NCBI RefSeq assembly: GCF_900155605.1
Contig: NZ_LT707420.1
Location: forward strand, 939,576 to 1,003,575
Length of the DNA stretch: 64,000 nucleotides
Direction: 5' to 3'
From: Actinomyces marseillensis
Lineage (GTDB): Bacteria; Actinomycetota; Actinomycetes; Actinomycetales; Actinomycetaceae
Position 1 is the stretch's first letter; every line of letters begins with the position of its first letter. The translations under genes and the position numbers were made by a program. The notes beneath the pieces are model-generated. The model searched no databases and was not told the DNA's origin. It was given only the letters and a program-made list of their open reading frames with translations. This document shows positions 53,354 through 61,336 of the stretch, piece after piece.

Positions 53354-54466
53354 TTATTCCGTGGCAAACGTGCGCGGGTGAATGCGTGCGGTTTCAAACC
53401 AAGCGCACTGACCAGGGGCTAGTGGAGTATCAGACGCAACGGAAGTTGGCAGAACACCCGTTGACACCAAGGGACGGTGTTCGGAAGGAACAACAACGGT
53501 GGTATCTGATGTGTTGAAAACAACCAAAACCTGAGCGCTCATGTGAACCAAGCAATCCGGACCAGCCCAGGGGAGGCCTCGTACATGGGCAAGAGAGCCC
53601 GTTCCCATTCCGTGCTCTTCGCGCGTACGCAAAGCTTGCTGGACCATCAACACAAAGGAACTGGAAATGGTGTCTTTTGACGGTGAATCGAAATAAGTAG
53701 CTCCCGGAAGGGCTAGGGCGAAAAGAGTGCGTGCACGATGAATCTCACTGTCATCGTAGGGAAGCGCGGGCCAAGCGGCCACGTGCCCCACAGGGTCGCG
53801 GTTGGCGAAAGTATTCGCGATAGCATCGCACAGCTGCGGGTTCTTCCACTCGATGTCAAGAAGAGTGTCATTACGCAGGTGATGGAACCAGGATTCTTGA
53901 AGAATCTCTTGCAAATCCGAGTCGTCCATGTGGGGCAAACTTGAAGTCAGAATAGGCAAGGTATCAGTGTTAGCTACCTCGGCCATGACCACGCGCAAGA
54001 GATGCATGAACTCTCGGCGTTCAACTGAATCCGGCCCATAGTGAATGAACGGCAGAGTCCCAAAGTCGATCCCGTCGACGCCTGCATCTACGCATGCTCT
54101 AACGCGGCCAAGCAGAGTCGTCACCGTCTCATCGGCGGAGTAAGGACCGTTGAAATCGTAGGTATTCCAATCAGCTGAACCGGGAAGATGGACGATGATC
54201 TTGACACCGACCCTGTGAAAACGCTTGACCAGCGAAATAAGTTCTGGATTGACGCCCCAAATCATCTGGGGGATCGGAGAAAGCACGAGGGCATCAACGC
54301 CCACGCGAGCAAAGCGGATTGCCTCTTCGCTGAGCTGCTGAGCAAGATCATGGTCAACGCGCCGGGGAATGCGGCAAATGACCGACGAATACCACCACGG
54401 ATGAGTGCCTTTCCGGGCAGCATGGACGAGGGTAGTCACCACCTGAGTCCCGTTCGTTGAATGCAC
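53354..54466 (-). CDS. GH13-like protein lacking catalytic residues
   Basis: 370 residues. The layout follows an alpha-glucosidase/amylosucrase-type TIM barrel: WWYSSVICRI near 24, GVKIIVHLPGSADW (87-100) where GxxVIxDxVxNHxSxxHxW is usual, DAGVDGIDFG (127-136) where GVDGFRxDxxxx is usual, LTSS (173-176) where the acid/base Glu belongs, NRD (222-224) in place of NHD, and RARTLFALALPGATYF (244-259). The transition-state Arg and the acid/base Glu are missing and the protein is shorter than active enzymes. Likely a non-enzymatic sugar-binding or regulatory relative. GTG start 6 bases after TAAGAT. Confidence 0.75.
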   Translation of the reverse strand: MHSTNGTQVVTTLVHAARKGTHPWWYSSVICRIPRRVDHDLAQQLSEEAIRFARVGVDALVLSPIPQMIWGVNPELISLVKRFHRVGVKIIVHLPGSADWNTYDFNGPYSADETVTTLLGRVRACVDAGVDGIDFGTLPFIHYGPDSVERREFMHLLRVVMAEVANTDTLPILTSSLPHMDDSDLQEILQESWFHHLRNDTLLDIEWKNPQLCDAIANTFANRDPVGHVAAWPALPYDDSEIHRARTLFALALPGATYFDSPSKDTISSSFVLMVQQALRTREEHGMGTGSLAHVRGLPWAGPDCLVHMSAQVLVVFNTSDTTVVVPSEHRPLVSTGVLPTSVASDTPLAPGQCAWFETARIHPRTFATE

Positions 54467-54472
54467 AACACC

Positions 54473-54510
54473 ATCTTATGCAATGAAAGCCTTCAACAAA
54501 CAGTTAGGCT
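54473..54510. promoter_or_regulatory. Divergent leaderless promoters for the GH13-like gene and dgt
   Basis: Minus: TAAGAT (54473-54478) then 6 bases to GTG 54466. Plus: TAGGCT (54505-54510) then 6 bases to GTG 54517. Only 50 bases separate the two start codons, so their -35 regions must overlap. Confidence 0.6.
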
Positions 54511-54516
54511 TATCAT

Positions 54517-55779
54517 GTGAACACTTCCCCTGCCTACGTGCCCAGCGATTGTGAGCGTTTCGTCCCAGAGACAGCGAAATCCAGATCTCGGACAGATTTC
54601 GAACGCGACCGTGCGCGAGTACTCCATTCGTCGGCTTTGCGGCGTCTTGGGGAGAAAACACAGGTTCTGGGGCCCACATCGGATGATTTTGTCCGAACCC
54701 GCCTCACTCACTCTCTCGAAGTCGCCCAAGTCGGGCGCGAATTAGGCAAAGAACTGGGAGCGGACCCCGATGTGGTGGACGCAGCCTGTCTTTCCCACGA
54801 TTTGGGCCACCCGCCCTTTGGGCACAATGGGGAGCTCGCACTCAACGAGTTGGCTCGCGAGATCGGCGGCTTTGAAGGAAACGCGCAAACCTTGCGAATC
54901 GTCGCGCGTCTGGAACCTAAAGTTATTGGCCAAGATGGCCCGGCGGGCCTGAACCTGACGCGTGCCACTTTGGATGCGATCTGCAAATACCCGTGGGCGC
55001 GGGGTGAAGGCCCAGACCCGGTGAAGTCTCAACGTAAATTCTCCGTCTACGAGGACGACCGCCCGACTTTTGATTGGATGCGTCAAGGAATCCCAGCGGG
55101 CAAGCGCTGCCTCGAAGCCCAAATCATGGACCTTTCTGACGACATCGCATACTCGGTTCATGACATGGAAGATGCTGTTGCAACGGGGAAAATGGACCTT
55201 GAACGCCTACGCAGCGATTCCCATACCCAAGGGGTCATTGAATCCACCATGAAGTGGTATGGCACATCGATTTGCGAAGACGATCTCTACCGCGCTTTCG
55301 AGCGTTTAGTGACCATGCCCGAATGGATGGCGTCTTTCAGTGGCTCCTACGCTGATTTGGCTGCCCTGAAGGACTTGACCAGCGAGTTGATCGGGCGCTT
55401 CTCCAACGCAACGGTTTCGGCGACCCGTGAGGTCGCAGGAGACCAGCCCCTGGGGCGCTACCTCGCCGAGCTCGTCGTCCCGGCCAATACTCGCGCGGAA
55501 ATCCAAGTCCTCAAGGGCATGGCGGTCCACTACGTCATGAGTCCGCGCGAAAGCGAACCCGTTTACTACCAGCAGCGCACGCTCCTCAACGACCTGGTTG
55601 ATGCTCTTGTCAACGCCGGTCCCGAATATCTCGAGCCGCCTTTTGCCGCTCAATGGCGCTCAACCACGGACGAGGGACAGCGCCTACGTGTCGTCATCGA
55701 CCAAGTCTCCTCGTTGACCGATATCTCCGCATCGCGCTGGCACGCGCGCATGTGCGGCATGCTCTCCTCACAGTTGTGA
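54517..55779 (+). CDS. dgt: Deoxyguanosinetriphosphate triphosphohydrolase
   Basis: 420 residues, HD superfamily. RTRLTHSLEVAQVGR and SHDLGHPPFGHNGE supply the metal ligands; MDLSDDIAYSVHDMEDA gives the distal Asp. It cleaves dGTP to deoxyguanosine and triphosphate and helps balance dNTP pools. Leaderless GTG start. Precedes dnaG, the standard actinobacterial order. Confidence 0.96.
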   Translation: MNTSPAYVPSDCERFVPETAKSRSRTDFERDRARVLHSSALRRLGEKTQVLGPTSDDFVRTRLTHSLEVAQVGRELGKELGADPDVVDAACLSHDLGHPPFGHNGELALNELAREIGGFEGNAQTLRIVARLEPKVIGQDGPAGLNLTRATLDAICKYPWARGEGPDPVKSQRKFSVYEDDRPTFDWMRQGIPAGKRCLEAQIMDLSDDIAYSVHDMEDAVATGKMDLERLRSDSHTQGVIESTMKWYGTSICEDDLYRAFERLVTMPEWMASFSGSYADLAALKDLTSELIGRFSNATVSATREVAGDQPLGRYLAELVVPANTRAEIQVLKGMAVHYVMSPRESEPVYYQQRTLLNDLVDALVNAGPEYLEPPFAAQWRSTTDEGQRLRVVIDQVSSLTDISASRWHARMCGMLSSQL

Positions 55780-55840
55780 GAAAGCGGATCGGGGTGGCCG
55801 ATGCCATCCACATCTTTCTGCTAGAAAAGTGTCCACTCGC

Positions 55841-55846
55841 TAAACT
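55841..55846 (+). promoter_or_regulatory. -10 element of a leaderless dnaG promoter
   Basis: TAAACT, then GAACTC (6 bases), then ATG. No ribosome site. Separates dnaG transcription from dgt. Confidence 0.55.
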
Positions 55847-55852
55847 GAACTC

Positions 55853-57814
55853 ATGGCCGGCCTGATTCTCAAAGAAGACATCGCCGCCGTACGTGATGCT
55901 TCGCGCATTGAAGAAATCGTCGGCGAGCGAGTTGCCCTGCGTCCAGCAGGTGTCGATTCTTTGAAAGGATTGTGCCCTTTCCACGACGAGCGTACGCCCT
56001 CGTTCCACGTCCGCCCCTCCCAAGGTTTTTGGCACTGCTTTGGCTGCGGTGAAGGTGGGGACGTCATCAGTTTCGTCCAAAAAGTCGATTCTCTTTCCTT
56101 CACCGAGGCCGTGGAAGCCCTTGCCCTCAAGGCCGGAATTACTTTGCGTTACGAGGCCGCAGGAAGCGGGACCCTTCGCCGCGAGGAACCCGGTCGCCGC
56201 CAGCGCCTCCTTGACGCACACCGCGTCGCCGAAGAGTTCTACCAGGCGCAGCTCTCTTCCCCAGAAGCTCACGAAGGACGTCGTTTCCTTGGCAGGAGAG
56301 GCTTCGATGAGGCGACCTGTCGTCACTTCGGAATCGGCTATTCGCCCAGTTCATGGGATGCGCTCACCCGGCACTTGCGCTCCAAGGGATTTACCGATCA
56401 AGAAATCGAGATTGCAGGCCTTGCAACTCGCGGAAACCGTGGCCTCTACGATCGTTTCCGCGGCAGGCTCATGTGGCCAATTCGCGACATTACGGGAGCG
56501 ACGATTGGCTTTGGCGCCAGGCGGTTGAACGACGACGACAAAGATTCTCCGAAGTACCTCAACACCCCGGAAACCCCGATCTATCACAAGTCCCAAGTCC
56601 TCTACGGCCTCGATCTTGCGAAGAAAGAAATTACACGAAACCGTAAGGTCGTTATCGTCGAAGGCTACACGGACGTCATGGCTGCCCACGCCGCCGGTGT
56701 CGGCTACGCGGTCGCAAGTTGCGGTACCGCTTTTGGTGAAGACCACGTAAAAATTGTCCGCCGGCTTTTAGGAGACAGCGCGGACAGTGCCGCTGGAGTT
56801 GTCCTCAGCAATGGGAAAACCCACGGTGGAGAAGTGATCTTCACCTTCGATGGCGACGCGGCAGGACAAAAAGCCGCCCTTCGCGCCTTCGAAATGGACC
56901 AGAACTTCGCAGCCCAGACCTTCGTCGCGGTTGAACCCAATGGCATGGACCCCTGTGAACTCCGCATGGCCCAAGGAGAACGCGCCGTTGTGGAGTTAGT
57001 GAACTCTCGGACGCCACTTTTTGAGTTCGTCATCCGTTCGGTCCTGCGTCAACTCGATTTGCGCACCGCAGAAGGGCGCGTGAAAGCTCTGCGTGCGGCG
57101 GCTCCCGTCGTTGCTCGTATCCGCGACCACGCGCTCCAACGCGAGTACACGCGTTCGCTTGCGGGGTGGATCGGTATGGATATTTCCGAGGTCTCGCGTG
57201 CGGTTCGTTCAAGCGCGCACTCGCGCCCGGCCTCGTATGCGGGAAGGGGAGCGCCCGCGGAAACTCCGCAGCCTGCCCCTGTGAGGCGAGGCCCCGAGGA
57301 CCCGGTTTCTCGCATCGAGCGGCAAGCCCTCGAAGCACTCATTCAATACCCCATGTACGTGGTGGGATCGGGCTTCGAAGAACTCGGGGGAGAGGCGTTT
57401 TCTGTTCCTTCCTACCGCGCAGTTCACGACGCGATCCGAGCCGCAGGCGGCTTGGATGCTTTCGTGAAAGTCCTTCGCCAAGCAGAAGAACACTTTGGGA
57501 CTGGCGCCAAGGCTGTCCAGGCGGCAACGCGGGCCTTCGTCGACGATGTCCGTGCGCTCATGATTCCCGAAGTGGCAGCCGTGTTGGTGGAATTAGCGGT
57601 TGCTCCACTCCCTCAAGACCGCGAGGACCAGCTCCGCGCGTACTGCAGGGGAGCGATGGGCGCGATGGTCCGCCTCGATGTGACAAGGCGACTGGCGGAT
57701 GCGAATGCGAACCTTCAACGCCTGAGCGAAGACGATCCCCAATACACTCAGGCTTTCCGAGAGCTGATGCGTCTAGAAGAAGTACGTCAGCGCTTCACCG
57801 AGCGCGCACAGTAA
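55853..57814 (+). CDS. dnaG: DNA primase
   Basis: 653 residues. CHC2 zinc finger Cys41-His44-Cys62-Cys65, RNA polymerase domain with TOPRIM (VIVEGYTDVMAAH, FDGDAAGQKAA), and a C-terminal helicase-binding domain after a Pro/Ala linker (about 445-485). Makes RNA primers for replication. A long insertion after GEDHVKIVRRLLG (DSADSAAGVVLSNGKTHGGE) lengthens the TOPRIM loop. Confidence 0.97.
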   Translation: MAGLILKEDIAAVRDASRIEEIVGERVALRPAGVDSLKGLCPFHDERTPSFHVRPSQGFWHCFGCGEGGDVISFVQKVDSLSFTEAVEALALKAGITLRYEAAGSGTLRREEPGRRQRLLDAHRVAEEFYQAQLSSPEAHEGRRFLGRRGFDEATCRHFGIGYSPSSWDALTRHLRSKGFTDQEIEIAGLATRGNRGLYDRFRGRLMWPIRDITGATIGFGARRLNDDDKDSPKYLNTPETPIYHKSQVLYGLDLAKKEITRNRKVVIVEGYTDVMAAHAAGVGYAVASCGTAFGEDHVKIVRRLLGDSADSAAGVVLSNGKTHGGEVIFTFDGDAAGQKAALRAFEMDQNFAAQTFVAVEPNGMDPCELRMAQGERAVVELVNSRTPLFEFVIRSVLRQLDLRTAEGRVKALRAAAPVVARIRDHALQREYTRSLAGWIGMDISEVSRAVRSSAHSRPASYAGRGAPAETPQPAPVRRGPEDPVSRIERQALEALIQYPMYVVGSGFEELGGEAFSVPSYRAVHDAIRAAGGLDAFVKVLRQAEEHFGTGAKAVQAATRAFVDDVRALMIPEVAAVLVELAVAPLPQDREDQLRAYCRGAMGAMVRLDVTRRLADANANLQRLSEDDPQYTQAFRELMRLEEVRQRFTERAQ

Positions 57815-57822
57815 CTCCTGGA

Positions 57823-58305
57823 CTACTCCAAACCGACGCTTTCACGCAGCTGTTTTTCAAGGGAATGCGCAAGCTCCATCGCCTCGTCATCCAGCCTTCC
57901 GCGTGCTGCAAGAACAGAAAACAACTCTCCATCCTCACGCTTGCGAATCTGCGCGGTAATCACCGCACCGTTTGGAGCTTTCACGCTGCGAACCAGAACC
58001 TGAGTGCGATTGACCTTCTCGCTGATGTCTTCCATAAAAGGACGCATGGGAGAATGCGAAGAATGAACAACTAGAGGGGAACGTGCCGGATCAACCCAGT
58101 TCACGCTCAACTCTTGTTTCTCGCCCTCCCAGCGAGCGCTCTGAACCTCGTACCACATTGCCGAATCAATGACTTCATCTTCGCGGATCATGATCAAGGC
58201 ATAGCGCCCCGAAATGAGGATTGCCCCGTCATCGAGCTCGATGTGGAGCGCATCCGCGTCCCCGCGGGGGAGCAGATCACGATAATCGGCAAGTCCCGAG
58301 CTCAT
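57823..58305 (-). CDS. Uncharacterised protein, beta-rich
   Basis: 160 residues; ATG overlaps the stop of the lipoprotein gene. Mostly beta strands (ALHIELDDGAILISGRYALIMI; WYEVQSARWEGEKQELSVNWV), ending in a helix (DDEAMELAHSLEKQLRE); a PH-like fold is possible. Coupled with the lipoprotein upstream. No family recognised. Confidence 0.7.
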   Translation of the reverse strand: MSSGLADYRDLLPRGDADALHIELDDGAILISGRYALIMIREDEVIDSAMWYEVQSARWEGEKQELSVNWVDPARSPLVVHSSHSPMRPFMEDISEKVNRTQVLVRSVKAPNGAVITAQIRKREDGELFSVLAARGRLDDEAMELAHSLEKQLRESVGLE

Positions 58306-59309
58306 TGAAGTGTCACCACCGCCGGGAAAGTAACGGTCGGAGCACCAGCCCACAGGCGAAGATCGTCAAGGGCCGCTTGAACGCCGAAAAGACGAACATC
58401 TTGTGAGTCTGACTGGAGCAGGTTGACATCGGCGCGAAGGCTGGCCTGGGCAAGATCAGAAGGCGAGGTGTTCGTAAGAGAACAACGCAATTGGCGCGAA
58501 TCCTTGCTCCCGCGTTCCAGAGAGCGCGAGGCGCGATCAAGGAGAGCGTTCTCAATGGTCTCGGCCTCGTAGAAGTCGGCGGTGTGGACCGCAGACTTCG
58601 GCAGAGTCTGTGCGATGCAGTCCCAGCTCGCGGTGGACGCGGCGGCCTCGTCGGAAGAAGAAAAAGCGGAAGTTGTTTGCGAGGGCTGGGGGAGAGTGAG
58701 GTCAGAGGAAGCTCCCTGGCGGACGAGCCAATTGGGGGTGGCGCCTGTGGCCTGGGTGAATCGCTGGGCGAGAGCATCAACGCCCTGATCGCCCGCATCT
58801 ATGTCGATCGCGTAGGCCTGAGCCAATTGCACTGCCGAGGCGTAGCGTCCCAGCGCGACTGCGGTCAGTTGGCGCGATTGCTCAGGAGAGGAAGTCGTGG
58901 GGTTGCTGGCTGCACGCAGGTCCCGGCGAGCCGAGATCACGAGCCACGAAATGAATTCTTCGATCGTGTAAGGGGCCTCGGCAACCTCTTCAGGCTGGGG
59001 AAGACCGGCGGAATTCTCTTGGTCCTTCCACGGATCCCACACTCCACCGAGGAAATCCAAGCGCTGCTGCGAACTCTGCGCAAGGGCCTCGAGAGAAGAC
59101 GCACAGGAGGAACACTCGCTTGCAAGGGCCGCGAGGGAATGCGCGCGCTGGGCCGCGGCGGCCTCGGTCCTTGCCGAAGCATCGCGGGAAAGGGCGAAAC
59201 CGGTCAATGCGGGCAAGTGCGTAGCGGAAGATTCCAGGTGGATTCCGCATGCCCCCAAGGACATGCTGAGGACAGCAATACACGCAGTGAAGAGTTTCGG
59301 GTGTTTCAC
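58302..59309 (-). CDS. Uncharacterised lipoprotein
   Basis: 335 residues; GTG start without clear ribosome site. Lipobox LGAC (Cys21). The mature part is helical and Ala/Ser/Gln-rich, with CSSC near 65-68 and two further Cys, and a Ser/Thr-rich linker near 215-225. Translationally coupled to the 57823 gene. I cannot assign a family. Confidence 0.72.
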   Translation of the reverse strand: MKHPKLFTACIAVLSMSLGACGIHLESSATHLPALTGFALSRDASARTEAAAAQRAHSLAALASECSSCASSLEALAQSSQQRLDFLGGVWDPWKDQENSAGLPQPEEVAEAPYTIEEFISWLVISARRDLRAASNPTTSSPEQSRQLTAVALGRYASAVQLAQAYAIDIDAGDQGVDALAQRFTQATGATPNWLVRQGASSDLTLPQPSQTTSAFSSSDEAAASTASWDCIAQTLPKSAVHTADFYEAETIENALLDRASRSLERGSKDSRQLRCSLTNTSPSDLAQASLRADVNLLQSDSQDVRLFGVQAALDDLRLWAGAPTVTFPAVVTLQ

Positions 59310-59349
59310 AACAACATCATCCCATGGTCAAAAGACGAGTACGATTGCC

Positions 59350-59355
59350 TAGAAT
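59350..59355 (+). promoter_or_regulatory. -10 element of the rimP operon
   Basis: TAGAAT, 24 bases before the GTG at 59380. Confidence 0.45.
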
Positions 59356-59379
59356 ACCGTGTCGCGTGAAGGAGTGAAG

Positions 59380-59850
59380 GTGGCACCCACACAGATTGAA
59401 GAACAGGTCCGTGCGCTGGTCGAAGGTATCGTCACCCAAGCGGGGGCGCAGCTTGACGCGGTAACGATCCTCAAACAAAACGGCGACTTGGTGTGTCGCA
59501 TCACCGTTGAAGAACCCCTTGGCGGGGAGCGTCTGTCTTCCGATGCTCTTGCCGAAATCTCACGGGCAATCTCCAAAGCCATGGATTCAGCCGACCCGAT
59601 CTCGGACGCCTACATGCTGGAAGTATCCACTCCCGGCCTTGAACGAGAGCTGAAGAAGCCTGAACACTGGATGCGTCAGATCGGCGGACTTGTCAGCGTG
59701 AAATTGCGCAACGGTGACAAGGTCGTGGGACGAGTCAGCCAGGCAGACGAGAAAAGCGCTACTGTAGATACCGGCGCTGAAAGCCACACAATTGCATATG
59801 ACGAGATCAAGAAGGCGCGTTCGCGCGTCGACTTCGGCTCGTGGGAATGA
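59380..59850 (+). CDS. rimP: Ribosome maturation factor RimP
   Basis: 156 residues from GTG 59380, with GGAG 5 bases upstream; a GTG 7 codons earlier lies only 3 bases after the -10. Two-domain RimP: N-terminal alpha/beta (DALAEISRAISKAMD, MLEVSTPGLERELKKPEHW) and C-terminal SH3-like barrel (GGLVSVKLRNGDKVVGRV). Needed for late 30S maturation. First gene of rimP-nusA-ylxR-infB. Confidence 0.95.
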   Translation: MAPTQIEEQVRALVEGIVTQAGAQLDAVTILKQNGDLVCRITVEEPLGGERLSSDALAEISRAISKAMDSADPISDAYMLEVSTPGLERELKKPEHWMRQIGGLVSVKLRNGDKVVGRVSQADEKSATVDTGAESHTIAYDEIKKARSRVDFGSWE

Positions 59851-59858
59851 GAGACGCT

Positions 59859-60911
59859 ATGGAAATCGATATGACCGCCCTGCGGATGGTCGAACACGAG
59901 AAGGGGGTATCGCTCGATACCCTGGTTGACGCCATCGAAGAAGCGCTGCTCAAGGCCTACCACAACATCCCCGGTGCGATTTCAAAGGCTCGCATCGAAA
60001 TTGATAAGCGCACCGGCCGTGTCACCGTGATGGCCACCGAAGAAGATGATGATGGCAACCCCATCGGTGAATTTGACGACACCCCGAAGAACTTTGGCCG
60101 CATCGCCCAGTCCACCGCGCGTTCGGTCATTATGCAGCGCCTGCGTGACGCCGATGATCAGCGCGTCCTGGGTGACTTTGCTGGCAAGACCGGCCAGATT
60201 GTTACCGGTGTCGTTCAGCAGTCCCGTGACTCGCGTATGACGATCGTGAAGTTGGCTGATGATTTCGAGGCCGTTCTTCCCGATTCTGAAAAGGTTCCCG
60301 GCGAGGATTACTCCCACGGCACCCGCCTGCGTGCGCTCATTGTTTCCGTCGAGCGCACTGATCGTGGTGCTCGCATCACCTTGTCGCGCACTCACCCCGG
60401 CCTCGTCAAGGGTCTTTTTGAGCGCGAGGTTCCCGAAATTCAAGAGGGACTGGTCCGCATTAAGGCAATCGCCCGCGAAGCTGGACACCGCTCGAAGATC
60501 GCTGTTTTGGCAACCCGCGAGGGCGTCAACGCCAAGGGTGCTTGCATTGGCCCCATGGGTTCGCGTGTGCGTGCAGTCATGAACGAACTGGGTGGAGAAA
60601 AGATCGACATCGTCGACTGGTCAGAAGACCCGGCGCGTTTCGTCGCTAACTCTTTGTCTCCGGCTCGCGTGTCCCGCGTGGTTGTTCACTCTGTTGAACA
60701 GCGCACTGCCACCGCGATTGTCCCTGACTTCCAGCTCTCGCTGGCAATCGGTAAAGAAGGCCAGAACGCACGCCTCGCTGCGCGTCTGACGGACTTCCAC
60801 ATCGACATTCACTCGGACACCGAAAACGGTGAAGAAGCACTGGCGTCGCGTTCGTCCACTCCGGATGACGTGATCAGTCGCTCACAATCCGATGACTTGG
60901 ATGAGGACTGA
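59859..60911 (+). CDS. nusA: Transcription termination/antitermination factor NusA
   Basis: 350 residues from ATG 59859 (GAGAG upstream). N-terminal RNA polymerase-binding domain ([14 protein letters not shown]), S1 domain, and two KH domains ([45 protein letters not shown]). It lacks the acidic repeats of E. coli NusA, normal for actinobacteria. Confidence 0.96.
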   Translation: MEIDMTALRMVEHEKGVSLDTLVDAIEEALLKAYHNIPGAISKARIEIDKRTGRVTVMATEEDDDGNPIGEFDDTPKNFGRIAQSTARSVIMQRLRDADDQRVLGDFAGKTGQIVTGVVQQSRDSRMTIVKLADDFEAVLPDSEKVPGEDYSHGTRLRALIVSVERTDRGARITLSRTHPGLVKGLFEREVPEIQEGLVRIKAIAREAGHRSKIAVLATREGVNAKGACIGPMGSRVRAVMNELGGEKIDIVDWSEDPARFVANSLSPARVSRVVVHSVEQRTATAIVPDFQLSLAIGKEGQNARLAARLTDFHIDIHSDTENGEEALASRSSTPDDVISRSQSDDLDED

Positions 60912-60930
60912 ACCAGCTAAGCTTGAAGGC

Positions 60931-61227
60931 GTGTCTCAATCCACCTCTATGCTTCGCACCTGTGTGGGTTGTGGAATACGCGCGCAACGCTCGGAGTTAA
61001 TCCGTGTCGTTGCCTCTACCGACGGACATCTCCACGTTGATGACCGTCGTCAACTTCCCGGTCGGGGAGCGTGGTTTCATCCCGAAACTCGCTGCCTAGA
61101 CCTTGCCCGCACTAGGCGGGCGATAGGGCGTTCACTGCGCAGGACGGTCGACATGACCGACCAGCAGTGGAAGGCCTTGGGGGAGGCCATTCTGTCAGCG
61201 GCGCACAGGGCGCCGGACAACGAGTAG
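60931..61227 (+). CDS. ylxR: YlxR-family RNA-binding protein
   Basis: 98 residues from GTG 60931. LRTCVGCGIRAQRSELIRVV and LPGRGAWFHPETRCLDLA match the DUF448/YlxR fold (GRGA-x loop). TAAGCT ends 7 bases before GTG (leaderless reading) and GAAGG is close as well. Possibly a nucleoid or RNase P-linked factor; always between nusA and infB. Confidence 0.9.
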   Translation: MSQSTSMLRTCVGCGIRAQRSELIRVVASTDGHLHVDDRRQLPGRGAWFHPETRCLDLARTRRAIGRSLRRTVDMTDQQWKALGEAILSAAHRAPDNE

Positions 61228-61336
61228 CGAAAGCGGGTTGAAAGCCCATGGGCACCCGATGAGTACCCAGCGATGAGCTGCCTGCAATATCAGTGATACG
61301 TCTCCGTTTCGGGGACGTTCCCGAACAAGGAGAAAA

